Origin: Sphingobacterium sp.
GTDB taxonomy: Bacteria; Bacteroidota; Bacteroidia; Sphingobacteriales; Sphingobacteriaceae
DNA length: 11,503 nt
Assembly: GCA_030146225.1 (NCBI GenBank)
Contig: JASLCA010000255.1
Coordinates: 1-11,503 of the forward strand
Direction of reading: 5' to 3'
In this document: positions 1 through 6,906 of the stretch, piece after piece
Layout: each line of letters begins with the position of its first letter
Numbering within the stretch: position 1 is the first letter of the stretch
Position numbers and translations under genes: made by a program
Notes under the pieces: model-generated
The model's input: only the letters and a program-made list of their open reading frames with translations
The model's database searches: none
Told to the model about the DNA's origin: nothing

Positions 1-413
1 ATATTGATAATAGATCCTCCAACCTTGGCAATCTCAGGAATCTGATAATGCATTCCGTAGAAGACCCCATTGAGGTTTATATCAATAACCTTGTTCCAGG
101 ATTCAATCGGATAATCGCCTACTGTTGCAGCTGCTCCACCCACCCCGGCATTGTTCACCGCGATATGTAAAGCGCCAAAATTTTCTATGGCAACCTCCAC
201 AATCTTCTTATTGTCTTCCGCAGAAGATGCATCCGCTTTTACAAACAATACATTCCCACCTCCTAGACTATTGACCAATGCATGGCCGTCTTTCTCATTT
301 AGATCTGCAACAACTACTTTCGCTCCTTCTTTCACAAATAGTTCTACAATGGCTCTACCAATGCCCGATACTCCTCCAGTTACAATGGCTACTTTATCTT
401 CTAATTGCTTCAT
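1..413 (-). CDS. SDR-family NAD(P)-dependent oxidoreductase, N-terminal part (3' end outside window)
   Basis: This is the first 137 codons of a classical short-chain dehydrogenase/reductase. Visible signatures are the Rossmann dinucleotide motif TGGVSGIG (residues 12-19), an Asp at the end of the second beta strand (VVVADLN, D37), the NNAG structural motif (87-90), the helix-4 Asn in DINLNG (N113) and the start of the strand leading to the catalytic Ser (GGSIIN, 132-137). An acidic residue at position 37 is generally linked to NAD(H) rather than NADP(H) preference. The catalytic Ser, Tyr and Lys lie beyond the window, so activity and substrate cannot be judged. The ATG at 413 is chosen because it places the Rossmann motif at the usual distance from the N-terminus and has AAAGGAA about 7 nt upstream. 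The family is certain; whether it is FabG-like, glucose dehydrogenase-like or another oxidoreductase cannot be told. Confidence 0.93.
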   Translation of the reverse strand, partial: MKQLEDKVAIVTGGVSGIGRAIVELFVKEGAKVVVADLNEKDGHALVNSLGGGNVLFVKADASSAEDNKKIVEVAIENFGALHIAVNNAGVGGAAATVGDYPIESWNKVIDINLNGVFYGMHYQIPEIAKVGGSIIN

Positions 414-425
414 AATACATTCCTT

Positions 426-438
426 TTGTTTTAAACAA
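426..438. promoter_or_regulatory. 13-bp palindrome upstream of the SDR gene (candidate operator)
   Basis: TTGTTT-T-AAACAA is a perfect inverted repeat with 6-bp arms around one central base, 13 to 25 nt upstream of the SDR start codon. Its size and position would suit a small dimeric repressor such as a TetR-type regulator. It is AT-rich and short, so chance is a real possibility, and no regulator gene is visible nearby. The rest of 414-533 has no convincing promoter or terminator. Confidence 0.2.
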
Positions 439-533
439 TTTACGGAATAAAGCAGCAGCATATTGTGCGTTAAGTCACTGCTACAAAAGAAGATGATCTA
501 ATTCTGACAAAAACAGACCTTTATGGCATTATT

Positions 534-1145
534 CTAATAATTTTCAATTGTACGAAAGGTAAGATTGATCCGAGGACTGTGAATCTTGGTCGTGGGCGGC
601 AATCGATGTAGCCAATAATCCTGGGTTTCATCTTTCATAACCAGCAAGGAGCCATGCGCTAGCTGCATATAGATGGTTTCTTTGTCTTGCTTATGCTTAA
701 AGCCAAACTTCCGCTCCGCCCCTAAGGTTAAGGATGCAATTGCCCCATGTTGCTTGAGATCCTTCTCACTATCGCTGTGCCAGGCCATGCCTTCTGCCCC
801 AGTATGGTAGAGGTTGCAGAGACAGGAGTTAAAGCTTTCTTTACAATGCGCTTCTACACTGGCTTTGATAGACAGCAGGGCTGGATGCCAAAGCAAGGCC
901 TTCTTTTGTATGCCTGAGTAGGTATATTCAAAGGGAAAATCGCCGTACCATGCGACTTTACGCTTGGTTTCAATATGCTTTCCAAAGATAATGGCTTCAT
1001 CATTTTTCCACTGCAATCCTTCCAGCAATGCTTGGTAATATGCATCACTCTGGGCAGCTGTAAATATTGGTCCATAATAATTTACCGTACCATTATAGGG
1101 CAGGTAATTCTTCTGCGTATCCCATTCTTCATTAAATAATTTCAT
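534..1145 (-). CDS. alkB: AlkB-family alpha-ketoglutarate-dependent DNA dealkylase
   Basis: The 203-residue protein belongs to the AlkB branch of Fe(II)/2-oxoglutarate dioxygenases, which oxidatively remove methyl groups such as 1-methyladenine and 3-methylcytosine from nucleic acids. The metal triad is visible as WHSD (H123, D125) and WLH (H180). The C-terminal PRINLTFR carries the two family-typical arginines (R192, R198) that contact 2-oxoglutarate and substrate. NLYHTGAEG just before the HxD is the usual strand and turn of the family. The length and the NLTFR ending look closer to the compact ALKBH2/3-like bacterial group than to E. coli AlkB. The ATG at 1145 lies inside the upstream methyltransferase gene, giving a 14-nt overlap (1132-1145) that suggests translational coupling. 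The in vivo substrate (DNA or RNA) cannot be read from sequence. Confidence 0.93.
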   Translation of the reverse strand: MKLFNEEWDTQKNYLPYNGTVNYYGPIFTAAQSDAYYQALLEGLQWKNDEAIIFGKHIETKRKVAWYGDFPFEYTYSGIQKKALLWHPALLSIKASVEAHCKESFNSCLCNLYHTGAEGMAWHSDSEKDLKQHGAIASLTLGAERKFGFKHKQDKETIYMQLAHGSLLVMKDETQDYWLHRLPPTTKIHSPRINLTFRTIENY

Positions 1146-1998
1146 CTCTTTTATCTTGAAGCGTTAAAGATCCTTCCCAGCCCAAGATGGCAGATTTACG
1201 CGTTGTACCCCAACGGTAACCGCCTAAGAGGCCTGAGCTTTGAATAACGCGATGGCAAGGGATTAAAAATGCAATGGGATTGCTGCCTATAGCATTGCCG
1301 ACTGCGCGCGCTGATTGGCTATGCCCGATAGCGCATGCAACATCCTTGTAATTGGATAGCTTGCCCGCCGGAATCTTTAATAAGGCTTCCCAAACTTTGA
1401 GTTGAAAGTCTGTCCCGCGCAGGTGCAACCTTACCTGGCTGAGCTGTTGCCAGTCCTTGCTAAAGAAAGCCAATACGCCTTGGTGCATAGGCTGGGCTGC
1501 TGGGCTAAAGTGGGCCTGCGGATAGGCGTTAAACAAGCTCATCACCCCTTCTTCTTTCTGATCTATAAAGGCGACATAGCAAATCCCCTTTGCTGTTGAA
1601 GCAATCAGCAGCTCCCCAAATAAGGTCGGGTAAAAGGCGTAAGCTATGTCCAAAAGTTTTCCGCCATTTTTATATTCAGCGGGCGTCATGCCTTCGAGCT
1701 GAATAAACAGATCGTGCAATCTACTCACACTGGATAGGCCGATGGCGCTACTTGCTTCAAATAGGCTAAGCTGCTTGTCTGCAAGCAAGTGCTTGGCATG
1801 ATAGAGATCGATGTATTGAAGAAATTTCTTTGGACTAGTGCCTGCCCATTCTTGAAAGATACGTTGAAAATGATCAGGACTAACATGCACATGGGCTGCA
1901 ATCTCAGCAAGTGCTGGCTGCTCTCGATAATGTTCTTTGACATAATCAATGGCTGCGGCTATGCGCTTATAGTTGATAACAGCTTGCGATTTTTCCAT
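1132..1998 (-). CDS. Ada-like fusion: AraC-type HTH regulator + O6-methylguanine-DNA methyltransferase
   Basis: The 288-residue protein has two parts. Residues about 12-111 form an AraC/XylS double helix-turn-helix domain (AIDYVKEHY, VSPDHFQRIFQEWAGTSPKKF, then GLSSVSRLHDLF and MTPAEYK). Residues about 115-275 form the O6-alkylguanine methyltransferase, with DFQLKVWEALLKIP, the Arg-finger segment SARAVGNA (R231) and the active-site motif PCHRV (acceptor C248). It should transfer methyl groups from O6-methylguanine to C248 in a suicidal reaction. The order matches the middle and C-terminal parts of E. coli Ada, but the N-terminal Zn/Cys methylphosphotriester domain is absent. The reading frame can be extended to a TTG at 2064, adding 22 residues. 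The ATG at 1998 is preferred because AGGA lies about 9 nt upstream, the HTH starts directly after it, and the extension runs through an inverted repeat. Its stop overlaps the alkB start. Confidence 0.92.
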   Translation of the reverse strand: MEKSQAVINYKRIAAAIDYVKEHYREQPALAEIAAHVHVSPDHFQRIFQEWAGTSPKKFLQYIDLYHAKHLLADKQLSLFEASSAIGLSSVSRLHDLFIQLEGMTPAEYKNGGKLLDIAYAFYPTLFGELLIASTAKGICYVAFIDQKEEGVMSLFNAYPQAHFSPAAQPMHQGVLAFFSKDWQQLSQVRLHLRGTDFQLKVWEALLKIPAGKLSNYKDVACAIGHSQSARAVGNAIGSNPIAFLIPCHRVIQSSGLLGGYRWGTTRKSAILGWEGSLTLQDKRDEII

Positions 1999-2003
1999 AT
2001 ACA

Positions 2004-2059
2004 AATATCCTATATTCTTGCCAGTAAAAAAATCCGTTTCTTGCGGAATATAGGATATT
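2004..2059. promoter_or_regulatory. Perfect 14-bp inverted repeat in the Ada-like gene leader (operator or mRNA hairpin)
   Basis: AATATCCTATATTC at 2004-2017 and its exact reverse complement GAATATAGGATATT at 2046-2059 are separated by 28 nt. Arm centres are 42 bp apart, close to four helical turns, so two regulator subunits could sit on the same DNA face. The proximal arm ends 5 nt before the start codon and, on the coding strand, contains the AGGA that is the likely ribosome binding site. If the leader RNA includes both arms, a 14-bp stem would bury that site. Autoregulation by the encoded AraC-type protein, or translational control, is inference. Confidence 0.6.
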
Positions 2060-2133
2060 GACAAAGGCTTAACCTAAACTAATTCATAGGCTGTAAAAAG
2101 GGACCAACATCTACTTTTGATATATTGGTAATA

Positions 2134-3441
2134 TTAAGCTTCTTGGATTAAGGCTAAGACTTCTGCGACTACAAAGTTACTGCCTCCTATAAATATCAGA
2201 TCGCCTGGCGTGTAGGCTGCTTTTGCTGCTTGTAAGGCCTCGGCAATAGTTGTATAGGCCTGTCCCATTCGTCCGATTTCGGCTGCTGAAATTGCCAACT
2301 CTTCGGCTGGCATAGCGCGCGGCATCGTAGGGCTACAAAAATAATACTGCGCATCTTGAGGCAAGAGTGGTAGCATATGCCCCAGGTCTTTGTCGCGCAT
2401 CGCTCCTATTACAATATGTAAGCGCTTGTAGTGCGTAGCCTTGATATTAGCTACCACTTCGCGGATTCCGTCTTCATTATGTCCTGTATCGCAGATGAGC
2501 AAAGGGTCAACCGAGAGGGTCTGCCAACGTCCCTGAAGGCCTGTGCTTGCACTGACTTGGGCCAAGCCCGCCTGCACCTGCGCGTCGCTTAAGCTCCAGC
2601 CTTGCTGACGCATAACATCAACCAGCGTCAACACACCTAAGATATTTTTCTGCTGATAGGACCCTTTAAGGTCTAACAACCAGGTATGCACCTGCCTTGT
2701 ATTTAAATTTTGGATGGCTATGGATAGGCCTTGATCGATTAAGCTGTCTGAAAGGACAACTAGCTCATCTGTAGCGAAGCGTAAGGGCGCAGCCAAACTT
2801 TTTGCACGATCTACAAATATGGAGCTAAGTTGGGGATTGTTTTCGGAGATGACTATGGGCACATTGGGCTTGATAATGCCCGCCTTTTCAGCGGCAATTT
2901 CTTCCAACGTATCGCCTAAGAGATTCATATGGTCCATGCCGATATTCGTGATCAGGCTGGCCTCTGGGAATATCACATTGGTGCTGTCTAGTCTTCCCCC
3001 AAGGCCGACCTCGATAATGGCTATATCCACCTGCTCCTTGGCGAAAAAATCAAAAGCCATGGCCACGGTGGTCTCAAAGAATGAAGGCGCTAACCCTTCT
3101 ATATAGTCTTTATGCGTATTGATAAAGTCCACTACGGTTGCTTCGGGGATAAGTGCACCATTGATGCGTATTCGCTCCCGAAAATCCAATAAGTGGGGAG
3201 AGGTATACAAGCCCGTCTTGTAGCCTGCTGCTGCAAAGATTGCCGCCAGCATATGCGATGAGGAGCCTTTCCCATTGGTACCGGCTACGTGTATTGACTT
3301 GAATTTATGCTGTGGATGGTCCAGAACTTCACAGAACTGCAAGGTATTATCTACATCTTTTTTGATGGCTGAAGCGCCATCACGGGTAAACATTGGTAAT
3401 CGAGCATATAGATACTCGATTACCGCTGCATATGTTTTCAT
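2134..3441 (-). CDS. folC: Bifunctional dihydrofolate synthase / folylpolyglutamate synthase
   Basis: The 435-residue Mur-ligase-family enzyme has the normal FolC length. It adds glutamate to dihydropteroate and to reduced folates using ATP, in the cytoplasm. Visible motifs are the P-loop GTNGKGS (54-60), the folate-loop segment YTSPHLLDFRERIRING (79-95), the central GLGGRLDSTN (146-155), ITNIGMDH (164-171), AEKAGIIK (184-191) whose Lys is the usual carbamylated residue, the C-terminal-domain DTGHN (318-322) and the final GGSNFVVAE (419-427). No key element is missing. The ATG at 3441 follows the stop of the tonB-like gene by only 2 nt, so it is very probably cotranscribed and translationally coupled with the ExbB/ExbD/TonB genes. 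Its function has no obvious link to them. FolC and FPGS-only enzymes cannot be separated with full certainty by eye. Confidence 0.96.
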   Translation of the reverse strand: MKTYAAVIEYLYARLPMFTRDGASAIKKDVDNTLQFCEVLDHPQHKFKSIHVAGTNGKGSSSHMLAAIFAAAGYKTGLYTSPHLLDFRERIRINGALIPEATVVDFINTHKDYIEGLAPSFFETTVAMAFDFFAKEQVDIAIIEVGLGGRLDSTNVIFPEASLITNIGMDHMNLLGDTLEEIAAEKAGIIKPNVPIVISENNPQLSSIFVDRAKSLAAPLRFATDELVVLSDSLIDQGLSIAIQNLNTRQVHTWLLDLKGSYQQKNILGVLTLVDVMRQQGWSLSDAQVQAGLAQVSASTGLQGRWQTLSVDPLLICDTGHNEDGIREVVANIKATHYKRLHIVIGAMRDKDLGHMLPLLPQDAQYYFCSPTMPRAMPAEELAISAAEIGRMGQAYTTIAEALQAAKAAYTPGDLIFIGGSNFVVAEVLALIQEA

Positions 3442-3443
3442 GC

Positions 3444-4268
3444 TTATCTTAACTTGAAATTAAAATGGATTACACCGGTTTGAGAGTCTGGTGCATTCGG
3501 GAGTTGATTTAAGCGGGCACCCATTACGGCACGCTCGCATTTTTCCAGCAGTGTTCGGCTGGAAATGGTGGTTCCTTTCACCCCTGCTCGCGCATAGGTG
3601 ATTACACCATTTTTATTGACCTTAAACTCTACGGCTACACGTCCTGCCTGCTGCCCATCATCTTGGATGTTTGGGCGCACTTCAAAACGTCTATTGGCAA
3701 TGCTTAACATCATATTGCCATCCCCTGAGCCTCCTTCACCATAGTTACTGGCCAATGGATCGCCCAAAGCACTGCCTTGGTTACCTGCTGTTGTGCCTGT
3801 ACCATCGCCTACGCCAGTGGCATTATTCTTCTTGCCCTTGTACAAGGCATTTGGATTAACGGCTGGGGTTGCATCCTTCTTCTCTACTGTAGAAGTTGCT
3901 GCATTGGCCTTCACGGGTTTTTCATTTTTGGGTACGGCTGGCGCATCTTCCAAATCCTGGGTAGCCACTACCTTGTCCGATACCTGCTTGGTTGGCGTGG
4001 GTATAGGGGTAGTCTCTGGATCAATCTTATCTGGCTTTACATTATTCGCGTTTTCGTCCATAGATGGCTCGTCTACACTCATATAATCGTCGCCCATTCC
4101 TTCCTCAGAGGTACCGTAGTTGACAACTATACCGCCCATTCCATATTGCGGCAATTCTCCTCCTCCGAATACGACAAAAAAACCGATTAGAATCAATAAG
4201 CCCATCACCGCGGCGGAAAGCCCTAGTGCTTTGGGTAGATTGTTCTCTTGTTGGGTTTGATAGTACAT
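3444..4268 (-). CDS. tonB: TonB-like energy transducer
   Basis: The 274-residue protein is built like a TonB transducer. It has a short cytoplasmic N-terminus, one membrane anchor (about residues 14-36, ALGLSAAVMGLLILIGFFVVF), a long Pro/Thr/Lys/Asp-rich periplasmic spacer (about 60-150), a Gly/Asn-rich stretch (about 150-185) and a compact C-terminal domain (about 190-274, GRVAVEFKVNKNGVITYAR then GVIHFNFKLR) with the TonB-like beta-alpha-beta pattern. The segment GMGGIVVNYGTSEEGMGD (43-60) just after the membrane anchor is a motif I recognise from Bacteroidota TonB-like proteins next to exbD. It would carry proton-motive energy from ExbB/ExbD to the outer membrane. A classic YP motif at the start of the C-terminal domain is not evident, so its partner may differ from ordinary TonB-dependent transporters. 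Gaps are 62 nt from exbD upstream and 2 nt to folC downstream. Confidence 0.82.
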   Translation of the reverse strand: MYYQTQQENNLPKALGLSAAVMGLLILIGFFVVFGGGELPQYGMGGIVVNYGTSEEGMGDDYMSVDEPSMDENANNVKPDKIDPETTPIPTPTKQVSDKVVATQDLEDAPAVPKNEKPVKANAATSTVEKKDATPAVNPNALYKGKKNNATGVGDGTGTTAGNQGSALGDPLASNYGEGGSGDGNMMLSIANRRFEVRPNIQDDGQQAGRVAVEFKVNKNGVITYARAGVKGTTISSRTLLEKCERAVMGARLNQLPNAPDSQTGVIHFNFKLR

Positions 4269-4330
4269 ATTTTTTCTTTTTGCTATAAAGTGAGCAGGTC
4301 AGAAGCTTAGCTCCTTAACATTCTACCTAC

Positions 4331-4738
4331 TTAATCCTTCTTTGGCTCGGTGGCTAATACCAACTTCACCTTATTTCTATTTGCAACGTCCATCACAGCA
4401 ATAACGTGCTGAATAGGCACCGAACTATCTGCATAAAGCATAATGGTCAACTCTTCGCCGCCTGCAGCTTGCGCTTGTATCAAGGGTTCTAATTGCTCGT
4501 AAGTTACGGTCTGTTTATCTACATGATAAGCCAAATCAGCTGTGATCGAAACTGTCATTGTCTTCTTGGCAACAGACTGCTCGCCTGCGCTAGATTTGGG
4601 TAACAGCAACTTCACGACTTGCGGATTGGCAACAGCGGAAGCTAACAGGAAGAACAACATTAAAAAAAACATAATATCGTTCAAGGCTGCTGTATGTACT
4701 TCTGCTGTGGGTTTGTGTCGTCTATTTCTTAAATTCAT
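4331..4738 (-). CDS. exbD: ExbD/TolR-family biopolymer transport protein
   Basis: The 135-residue protein has the standard ExbD layout. A basic cytoplasmic N-terminus (MNLRNRRHKP) leads to one transmembrane helix beginning LNDIMFFLMLFFLLAS, with the essential membrane Asp at D21, followed by a periplasmic domain with LYADSSVPIQHVIAVMDVAN and LVLATEP. It would form the proton-driven motor with ExbB and energise the TonB-like protein. The frame can be extended 20 codons upstream to 4798, but the first codon there is TTG and the extra residues do not resemble ExbD. The ATG at 4738 gives the normal N-terminus, and the gap to exbB is then 64 nt. Only one ExbD is present here, whereas many Bacteroidota loci carry two. 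Confidence 0.94.
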   Translation of the reverse strand: MNLRNRRHKPTAEVHTAALNDIMFFLMLFFLLASAVANPQVVKLLLPKSSAGEQSVAKKTMTVSITADLAYHVDKQTVTYEQLEPLIQAQAAGGEELTIMLYADSSVPIQHVIAVMDVANRNKVKLVLATEPKKD

Positions 4739-4802
4739 TATTCTTAAAGTCAAAAAGTGAATAAGAGAAGGCTTCTGCACTTCCCTGTCCAAATTCAAAA
4801 AC

Positions 4803-5504
4803 TTATGCGCCTGGCTCGTCTAATAAGTCAATAAACTCTACCGCATCCGTCTCCATACGTAGAATTAAACGCTCCACCATCATATTTAACACATGGTAGC
4901 CGATATATGCTAAGATACCTACTGTCAAACCACTTGCAGATGCAATCATCTTCACATATAGCCCTCCAGAAACTGTACCAATATCAATCCCGCCAGCAAT
5001 CTCTACCTCACGGAAAATCTGGATTACCCCAAAGATCGTTCCTACGAAACCAAACATCGGCGCAATACCTGCTACAATACCTAGAATATTAATATTCTTC
5101 TCCAACTTGGAAACTTCTAATTTTCCAGCGTTCTCGATTGCTCCTTCTATATCTTTAATTGGACGACCTACACGGCCTAATCCTTTTTGTAACATACGGG
5201 CCAAAGCAGAATTACTAGAACGACATACGGCAATTGCTGCATCTAAACGTCCAGACATGACATTGCTTTTGATCTGCGACATTAAACCTGAATCCGAACG
5301 GGAAGCCTTGCGTATGGTAATGTATCTTTCGAAAAAGATTACTAAAGCCAAAAACAATAGGAATATAATCGGAATCATAATCCATCCACCCTTCATCAAC
5401 AACTGAATTAGATTGAGATTCTCTTCAGTCTTTACTAAATCTACAGCCTGTTGTCCAACGGAATTTAAAGAATCTACTGTTACGTTTGCTTGCATAAATG
5501 ACAT
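4803..5504 (-). CDS. exbB: MotA/TolQ/ExbB-family proton channel protein
   Basis: The 233-residue inner-membrane protein has three membrane segments: about 41-61 (WIMIPIIFLLFLALVIFFERY), 139-163 (ILGIVAGIAPMFGFVGTIFGV) and 182-210 (LYVKMIASASGLTVGILAYIGY). The cytoplasmic loop between the first two is typical of the family (KLEKNINILG). Polar residues in TM2 and TM3 (T156, T194) match the channel threonines of ExbB/TolQ. It is expected to form the pentameric ring around ExbD and convert proton flow into movement of the TonB-like protein. The N-terminal 30 residues before TM1 are longer than in TolQ, as in many Bacteroidota ExbB proteins. The start is the ATG at 5504; a second ATG three codons later (5495) is also possible. 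ExbB and TolQ cannot be told apart by sequence alone. Confidence 0.93.
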   Translation of the reverse strand: MSFMQANVTVDSLNSVGQQAVDLVKTEENLNLIQLLMKGGWIMIPIIFLLFLALVIFFERYITIRKASRSDSGLMSQIKSNVMSGRLDAAIAVCRSSNSALARMLQKGLGRVGRPIKDIEGAIENAGKLEVSKLEKNINILGIVAGIAPMFGFVGTIFGVIQIFREVEIAGGIDIGTVSGGLYVKMIASASGLTVGILAYIGYHVLNMMVERLILRMETDAVEFIDLLDEPGA

Positions 5505-5620
5505 TTCGTTATAATATAATGTTGTTGTTATTGTTGCTATTTCTCACTCTTTATCTTCACCTATCATGCCTCACCCAAAGGCCACTTATGCCTCCTCACC
5601 TGTCACTCGAAGGTCAAGCG

Positions 5621-6889
5621 TTACTTATTAATCTTATCCGGCCAAGCATCTTTTATTATATGCTTCTGCACATATAATGTGGCTGAATCTGCTTGTTCTT
5701 TAGTCTCGTATGAATCCCAAATTACTTTCTTCCTATTTTTGGCTAGATTACTTGGAACTACGCGCACCTTAGGATGTCCAGCCTTGTTGTAGGACTCTGC
5801 TTGCTCATAGGCTTGCGCCAAGGTTTTATGCGAGCCAATCACGATCTGCCACTCATGCTTTGGATGCTTTACGCTAACCTTCTCTGGCTCTACTGGTGCC
5901 ACAAGCGTATCTACTGCTACAGGCTCTACAGCAAGTGAATCTTGCATCAACGAATCTATAGGCAAGAGCAGGCTTGCTGAGTCTATACTGTCCACGAGGA
6001 CAGGTGTGCTATCGGCTATTGTAGGCAAGTTGGGCACCTTTACTTGCCGATTGGCAAGATAAAGCGAAACCATCACCCCAAGTGCAATAAGCACTAAAAG
6101 TATATACCAGATCGCCTTGCTTCCTTTTTTCTGCTCCGTAGATTCCTCAAAGAGTACAGGCTCTTCTTGCAGTACTGCACTTACAGGCTCTGCGACTAGC
6201 GTATTTTCAGCAGCATCTGCTGCTGTACTTTCCGCTTCAGGAATAGATTCCTCCAAACTTTCCTCCGCTTCATGCTCCGTGTCTTCGGGTAAAGCAGCTT
6301 CTTGGCTTACAGGAACCAGCTCCACTGGCTCAGTCTCCTCTTCTTGTATGGCATCAGTCGCTGAAGCTTCAACAGCCTCTTCTTCTACTGCTGTAGTTTC
6401 GGCTAAATCAGTTTCTTCGCTGCTCAGCGCTTCTTCTTCAGCTAGAGCTACTTCCACGATATCCTCCTCCACAGGATTAACTGCTTGAGGAATATCATCG
6501 GCCCATATTGCTGCCGGCTCAAAGTGAAAGCCCGAGAGGTCTAGTGGTTTAAATACATAGCCCTCGCCATAGCGTACCAGATATCCTAAATCGTCTAGCT
6601 TCACTTGTCCATCGGCAGCGATTTTAAGCTGAACGGCTTCTACAGCTGCGTGAACTAGTACTTCGGCCTCCGAACGGTCCAATTCATTTAACTGCTGAAT
6701 GTATTGGATAAAATCATATCCCTGTAGACCTGCCTTGTCAAAATCAATATAATTGATCGGTGGCAGATAGACATTTCTTTTCTCATCAAAAGTCGATGAG
6801 GTATGGTTCTGTTTAAAAGAACCAAGCCCCTTTACATAGACTTCTTTCTGTCGCTTTAAGAGATTATATACGCTTTTACCTAAATTCAT
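5621..6889 (-). CDS. HU/CCDC81-like and SPOR domain inner-membrane protein
   Basis: The 422-residue protein has four parts. Residues about 1-125 look like two tandem HU-fold (CCDC81-type, bacterial) modules, the first starting GKSVYNLLKRQKEVYVKGLG and the second covering the LDRSEAEVLVHAAVEAV region to VRYGEGYVFKPL. Residues about 130-255 are a highly acidic Glu/Ala/Val/Thr-rich linker. One membrane helix spans about 259-280 (AIWYILLVLIALGVMVSLYL). The C-terminal part, about 346-416, fits a SPOR domain (WQIVIGSHKTLAQAYEQAE), which binds glycan strands lacking stem peptides. Topology is predicted with the HU modules in the cytoplasm and SPOR in the periplasm. The gene starts 38 nt after the barrel gene and ends 116 nt before exbB. 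This domain combination is widespread in Bacteroidota, but I know no defined function. The HU assignment rests on pattern recognition and is less certain than the SPOR one. Confidence 0.82.
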   Translation of the reverse strand: MNLGKSVYNLLKRQKEVYVKGLGSFKQNHTSSTFDEKRNVYLPPINYIDFDKAGLQGYDFIQYIQQLNELDRSEAEVLVHAAVEAVQLKIAADGQVKLDDLGYLVRYGEGYVFKPLDLSGFHFEPAAIWADDIPQAVNPVEEDIVEVALAEEEALSSEETDLAETTAVEEEAVEASATDAIQEEETEPVELVPVSQEAALPEDTEHEAEESLEESIPEAESTAADAAENTLVAEPVSAVLQEEPVLFEESTEQKKGSKAIWYILLVLIALGVMVSLYLANRQVKVPNLPTIADSTPVLVDSIDSASLLLPIDSLMQDSLAVEPVAVDTLVAPVEPEKVSVKHPKHEWQIVIGSHKTLAQAYEQAESYNKAGHPKVRVVPSNLAKNRKKVIWDSYETKEQADSATLYVQKHIIKDAWPDKINK

Positions 6890-6906
6890 TCAATCGTGTT
6901 AATATG

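Noticed and set aside
151..450. Plus-strand open frame of 99 codons
   Set aside because: It is antisense to the SDR gene, whose Rossmann and NNAG motifs establish the true coding strand.
1998..2064. A 22-residue N-terminal extension of the Ada-like protein
   Set aside because: It begins with TTG, has no family resemblance, and runs through the inverted repeat. The ATG at 1998 has a well-placed AGGA and is followed directly by the HTH domain.
2112..2119. Plus-strand TACTTTTG matching the Bacteroidota -7 consensus
   Set aside because: It points into the 3' end of folC in the antisense direction, no plus-strand gene follows, and no -33 element is evident.
2096..2129. Possible terminator after folC (ACCAA / TTGGT arms followed by a T-run on the minus strand)
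   Set aside because: The stem is only 5 bp with a 17-nt loop, too weak to call. It remains unclear whether the envelope cluster terminates here or reads into the Ada-like gene.
3777..4190. Plus-strand open frame of 137 codons
   Set aside because: It is antisense to the tonB-like gene, and its Cys/Trp/Tyr-rich composition has no protein-like domain pattern.
6117..6488. Plus-strand Ser/Ala-rich open frame of 123 codons
   Set aside because: It is the reverse complement of the Glu/Ala-rich linker of the HU/SPOR gene; the low-complexity codons keep the opposite frame open.
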